64,000 bases of DNA from positions 37,167,941 to 37,231,940 of the forward strand of contig ML679972.1 of assembly GCA_007922225.1 (NCBI GenBank), in the 5' to 3' direction. Origin of the DNA: Emydura subglobosa (Eukaryota; Chordata; Testudines; Chelidae). A model generated the notes under the pieces. That model made no database searches. It saw nothing but the letters and a program-made list of their open reading frames with translations, and was not told where the DNA came from. Shown in pieces: positions 60,701-64,000 of this stretch. Every line of letters starts with the position of its first letter. Position 1 is the stretch's first letter. A program made the translations under genes and the position numbers.

Positions 60701-61560
60701 TCCCTTGTTCCAACCATTAAACCCCACTCCCCAATGAGCACCAGGAGTCCTAACTCCCAGTCCTGCCACCACCCCTCTGACCATCATACACAGCACTGTA
60801 TATTATACTACCTCACGTTTACATAGCTGGATTACTGTCCAACAGCCTTTTCTTTCTATACAGGGCAAAAATAACCTTGACCCCTATACATTCCCCTATG
60901 CACATATATACACAGGGTAGAAGCTATGTGGATAGCAGTGCCAGCAGTCCAACGCTGTGGCTGGATCATTTCATGGTTGTGATAATTTAGAGCTCTGCTA
61001 AACCCAGGGGAAATCAAGCTCATCCTTCAGGGAGCAGGGGTCAGGAAGGTCTTCATTCACCTTCTCTTTCACACCCCACATGAAGCAGGGCTGAATTGAT
61101 CAGGTGCATTACGGGGTGGATCCCATTATTGGCTACAGCTGCAGGGCATGATGAGAACGACTGAGCTGGATGCGCACTTGGTCAGTCGCTAGAGCAAGGA
61201 GTATTTTTAGACCCCTCCCCCCCCATTTGCACTGACTTTCCCAGCCCTAGAGAATTTAAAGGGACAGGCACACCAGAGAAAGGCCACCTGCCTAGCATCA
61301 CTCTACTGAACAGAGGGGGACGTGTATGCCAGACACATGCCAGGGCACTGAGACAGCAGAGAGCGAGCTGAGGAGCAAAGGAACTGACTTGAATTCAGGC
61401 CGGCTTCTTCCTAACCTGCCCTGAGCAATAGACCCTGGAGTCCAGGATCTGGGGGAAGAATCCTGTTAGACCAGAATTACCAAAGGCCTCGTTCACCATA
61501 TGCTCCTCTTCTTCGTCCTCTTCCTCGCTCCCTTCATCCACCAGTGGCACAAATGCGTAT
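57739..61560 (-). CDS. TMEM87-family protein, last five coding exons (partial)
   Basis: Five minus-strand exons (80, 62, 53, 31 and 42 nt) join in phase to the C-terminal 88 or so residues: YAFVPLVDEGSEEEDEEEEH, MVNEAF-E-GMKMRGAKSEANG, DEDLKWVEENIPSSMAD, VVLPPLLDSDE and EIVTTKFEMSKMK. The order of words (EGMKMR, DLKWVEEN.PSS, LP.LLDSDEE, E.SKM at the end) is what I know from the cytosolic tail of TMEM87A/B, Golgi seven-transmembrane GOLD-domain (GOST) proteins involved in Golgi retrieval and ion homeostasis. The transmembrane and GOLD exons must lie upstream, beyond 64000 or hidden behind the Gypsy insertion. The tail is more acidic than I recall for TMEM87A and the last residue is Lys. Whether it is TMEM87A, TMEM87B or a third paralogue is undecided, so no symbol is given. 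Confidence 0.78.
58606..58636 (-). CDS. TMEM87-like fourth-from-start visible exon
   Basis: A 31-nt microexon: one base finishes a valine, then VLPPLLDSDE. Acceptor CCCTTTTGCAG and donor GAG/GTAACC on the minus strand. Confidence 0.8.
59252..59304 (-). CDS. TMEM87-like third visible exon
   Basis: It encodes DEDLKWVEENIPSSMAD plus two bases. The donor is read as GACGT/GTAGGT because this phase joins the next exon in frame; without splicing the frame would stop at once (DV, then TAG). Acceptor TTCTCTGCAG. Confidence 0.82.
60143..60204 (-). CDS. TMEM87-like second visible exon
   Basis: Two bases complete a glutamate, then GMKMRGAKSEANGILKGSRV. Acceptor CTGTTTTTCAG, donor GTG/GTAAGA. GMKMR is a family word. 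Confidence 0.82.
60570..60790 (-). repeat. Reverse SINE with three heads
   Basis: A body (GTGACTTGCCCACGATCACA) is followed by reverse head words CAACCACCAGACCCC, CCAACCATTAAACCCC and ACCAGGAGTCCTAACTCCC at about 65-70 bp. Confidence 0.75.
61481..61560 (-). CDS. TMEM87-like first visible exon (acidic)
   Basis: One base completes a codon (probably Arg), then YAFVPLVDEGSEEEDEEEEH and MVNEAF plus one base. Acceptor CTCTCTGCAG, donor TTTG/GTAATT. Confidence 0.8.
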
Positions 61561-61589
61561 CTGCAGAGAGAGCGTGGTGGTTCATAAAT

Positions 61590-61665
61590 GCACAGACCCA
61601 TGACCAGCAGGGACCACTGCGATCACCTAGTCTAGCCTCCTGAATACCTAGGCTGGGTAGAATTT
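61590..61665 (-). repeat. CR1 3' end fragment
   Basis: CAGACCCATGACCAGCAGGG, GATCACCTAGTCTAGCCTCC: reverse CR1 terminus. Confidence 0.45.
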
Positions 61666-61669
61666 GATT

Positions 61670-62149
61670 TTTATATTTTTGTGATTTCGACAGACAGCAA
61701 TGTATTTTAAAGCATCTTCCCCCCCCATTTTTCCTCTATTTAAATTTTCACAGTTGTGGGAAATTATGGAGGGGACGGGGACAGAATTATTTAATGACAG
61801 ATGCTGAGATTCAAAAAGTTAAATTTTGATAACCATTAAAACACAAACTGCCAACATCACATGCCAGGACAGAAGTAAACAGCTTGAAAACAAACACTAA
61901 CAGGTTCTCAAGGAGCATTTGTCGTACTTTGCAGATCGGCACATTTCAGTTATCCGAGAGGGAAATGTTTTTTTCACTGCTTTGTGTATTTGCAGTGTTC
62001 AGTGGGTTAGCGGCGTTCGCTCCCCCTCGGGCTCAGCGGGAGGCCACTCCACTTCACTGTGAACTCAGCAGAGTGACAGGGCAATTAGCCACTCAGGTAA
62101 GCAGGGCAGAGCAGCAAACAGTCTAGGGGCTCAGAAATTCTGGCAGAGC
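61670..62149. other. Intronic stretch without recognised content
   Basis: AT-rich intron sequence of the TMEM87-like gene up to the retroelement. A plus-strand frame of about 80 codons at 61884-62126 has no support. Confidence 0.4.
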
Positions 62150-64000
62150 AGAGCTAGCAAGCAGACAAACTAGCAAGCAGGGGTAGGGTTGGCGGTAGGG
62201 GGACCCAGGCCCACCCTACCCCCACCAGGTCCCAGCCTAGGGCCCCTAGCAATGGCAGATGGTCCTGCCACTGGGTCAGTGGGGACCCAACCACAACACG
62301 CCAACGCAAGCACCGACAGCAATGCAGCTGGACTATGGTCAGCTGCTCCTGGGCCACTTCCTACCCTCCTCTCACGTGTACCTGGGTCTGTGGCTGTCCT
62401 CCGTTTCCCCAGGGTAGACAGCCAGCGGCAGTCCCACCAGATCTTCAGTGCCTCGGCTGGTTGGCGGCTCCAGCAGCTCTGGCCAGTCTTCGGCATGGCA
62501 GCGATCCTTCTTGCGTTCCAGCTCCAGGCGCGGGCAGAAGGCGTCCATCTCCTCCAACAGCTCCAGCCCAACTGAGCTACGGGGCCCTACCTTTATACTT
62601 CCTGTCTCACCCCTTAGCTTCCAGTGGGAGGGGTCAGCCTGCCCTGGCTCCGCCCACATGGGTTCAGCGAATGGTCTCTCCCCTTCCGACTCTGTGGGAG
62701 TCCACTCCACCTCACTACACACACACTGCATCACATACAGCTCCTGGTCTTGGGGGCTGGCATCTTGGCTCTCCCCAAGCGAGAGTGGAAGTCCGCAGTA
62801 GCGTTCTCCTGACCTGCCTGGTGTCGGACGGTAAAGATGTATTCCTGGAGGGTGAGGTACCATCACATTAATCTGGCGCTGGTACTTCTCATTGTGGTTA
62901 GCCACTTTAGGGGCACATGGCTGGTGATCAGCGTGAAGGGGGCCCTGAGAAGATCGTATCTGAGCGTGTCTATTGCCCATCTAATAGTGAAGGCCTCCTT
63001 CTCGATTATTGAATAATTTTACTCTGGGAGGAAGAGCTTCCAACTGTGGTAGAGGATGGGATGTTCTCTGTCCACCTCCTAGGAGAGGATTGCCCCCAGC
63101 CCCATCTCTGAAGCATCCATTTGGACCAGGAACTCGCGGTTGAAAAACATGGGCTCCCAACACAGGCTCTCCATGACACTCTGCCAATCAGTGCACCCAG
63201 CAGGGGCTGTCCTTGGAGTGCAGCGAGGGGCACTGTGATTGATGCAAATTGGGGTACGAGCTGTCGATGATACATGGACAGGCTCAGAAACTGCTGCACT
63301 TGTCACTTTGTAGTTGGCGCCAGGCAGGTCTGCACAGCCTGGACTTTCCCTACAAGGAGGTGTACCAGGCTTTGCCCCAGGGTATATCCCAGGTACGTCA
63401 TTTTTTGCCATCCGATCCAGCATTTTTGGGGGTTGGCAGTTAGCCTGACTGTCTACAGGGTTCAGAGGACAGTGACCACTTGTTTTAAGTGATCCTCCCA
63501 GTGCCGGCTATAGATCACTACATTGTGCAAATAGGCTGCAGCATACTCCGTATCAGGTTGTAGCAGGCAATCCATCAGGCGCTGGAAGCTTGCTGGGGCC
63601 CTGGAAAGGCCGAAAGGCATCCAGGTGAAGTGATATAGACTGGTTGGAGCGCCAAATGTGGTCTTCTCGCTGGAGCCTGGATACAGGGGATCTGCCAGTA
63701 TCTTTCTGTATGGTCGAAGGTTGTGATGTATCCGGCTGTTCCAAGACTGTGGAGGAGCTCATCAGTCTGGGGCATGGGGTAAGTGTCGACCTTTGAGATC
63801 GCATTTACTCTCTGGAAGTCGATAGAGAAGTGGAGAGTCCCATTGGTCTTTGGGACCGGCACCATGGGACTGCACCACTCACTCCACGACTGTTCTACGA
63901 CCCCTAGCTCCACCAAGGCTCGGACTTCCCTCTCCATGACCTCCCATGTCCATCATGAGAGTGGACAGGTGGTCTCCCAGACTACCTCCCTGGGGTTCGT
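62150..64000 (-). mobile_element. Ty3/Gypsy LTR retrotransposon, broken pol 3' half
   Basis: On the minus strand, from 63937 downwards, one reads a reverse transcriptase (VPVPKTNGTLHFSIDFQRVN, YPMPQTDELLHSLG, RYWQIP), then connection-region sequence (SMYHRQLVPQFASITVPLAAL), an RNase H start (VQMDASEMGLGAILS) and, at 62980-62900, chromoviral-like downstream sequence, all split over several frames. In the catalytic region (about 63540-63500 minus) the two aspartates of the YxDD motif are replaced (YLHNVV). The copy is therefore inactive. The element starts beyond the window; the boundary at about 62150 is approximate and no LTR end was identified. Confidence 0.88.

Noticed and set aside
62560..62600. 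tRNA-like start (CCCCGTAGCTCAGTTGGG on the minus strand)
   Set aside because: No box B or foldable tRNA follows, and it lies in the retroelement.

Overview
The window is vertebrate nuclear DNA, most likely from a turtle or another non-avian sauropsid. It has split genes with GT-AG introns, a CR1 LINE, many MIR/CORE-type tRNA-derived SINEs, hAT-like miniature elements and a decayed Ty3/Gypsy copy. The density of CR1, this SINE and Gypsy points to a turtle, but the species cannot be fixed from sequence alone.

Layout: (1) 1-5050 holds the last coding exon of CLIP3 (+, 1756-1810), recognised from its hydrophobic double-cysteine C-terminus, and a 3.2 kb 3' UTR full of repeats. (2) 6190-14864 holds a CpG-rich promoter with three inverted CCAAT boxes and an ETS site, then ALKBH6 (+, six coding exons, 241 aa, all phases consistent). 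(3) 14.9-29.2 kb is repeat-filled intergenic DNA. (4) 29192-42704 is SYNE4/nesprin-4 (+, eleven coding exons, 593 aa), with spectrin-like helices and a C-terminal KASH domain ending PPPT. (5) 42.7-50.5 kb is intergenic, with CR1 copies and LTR-like pieces. (6) 50849-52744 is an intronless 631-aa ORF of unknown family with a poly(A) signal 107 bp downstream. It carries an internal Met-Gly membrane-anchor-like start and a near-perfect PKA-anchoring (AKAP) helix pattern near its C-terminus. (7) 57739-61560 holds the last five coding exons of a TMEM87-family gene on the minus strand. (8) 62150-64000 is a broken Gypsy element (minus), presumably inside an upstream intron of the TMEM87-like gene.

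CLIP3-ALKBH6-SYNE4 is the order and relative orientation known from human 19q13.12. SDHAF1 and LRFN3, which follow SYNE4 in human, are not seen here; the AKAP-like ORF and the TMEM87-like gene lie there instead. Human TMEM87A lies on 15q15 near MAPKBP1, the paralogue of WDR62, which neighbours CLIP3 in human. The TMEM87-like gene may therefore be a third ohnologue retained in this lineage.

The most unusual structural features are SINE modules (tRNA-like heads and 3' tails) that have repeatedly become tandem arrays, and two clusters of CTCF-like motifs, forward near 35 kb and reverse near 58-60 kb, in convergent orientation. Gene identities come from recognition of protein motifs without database searches.
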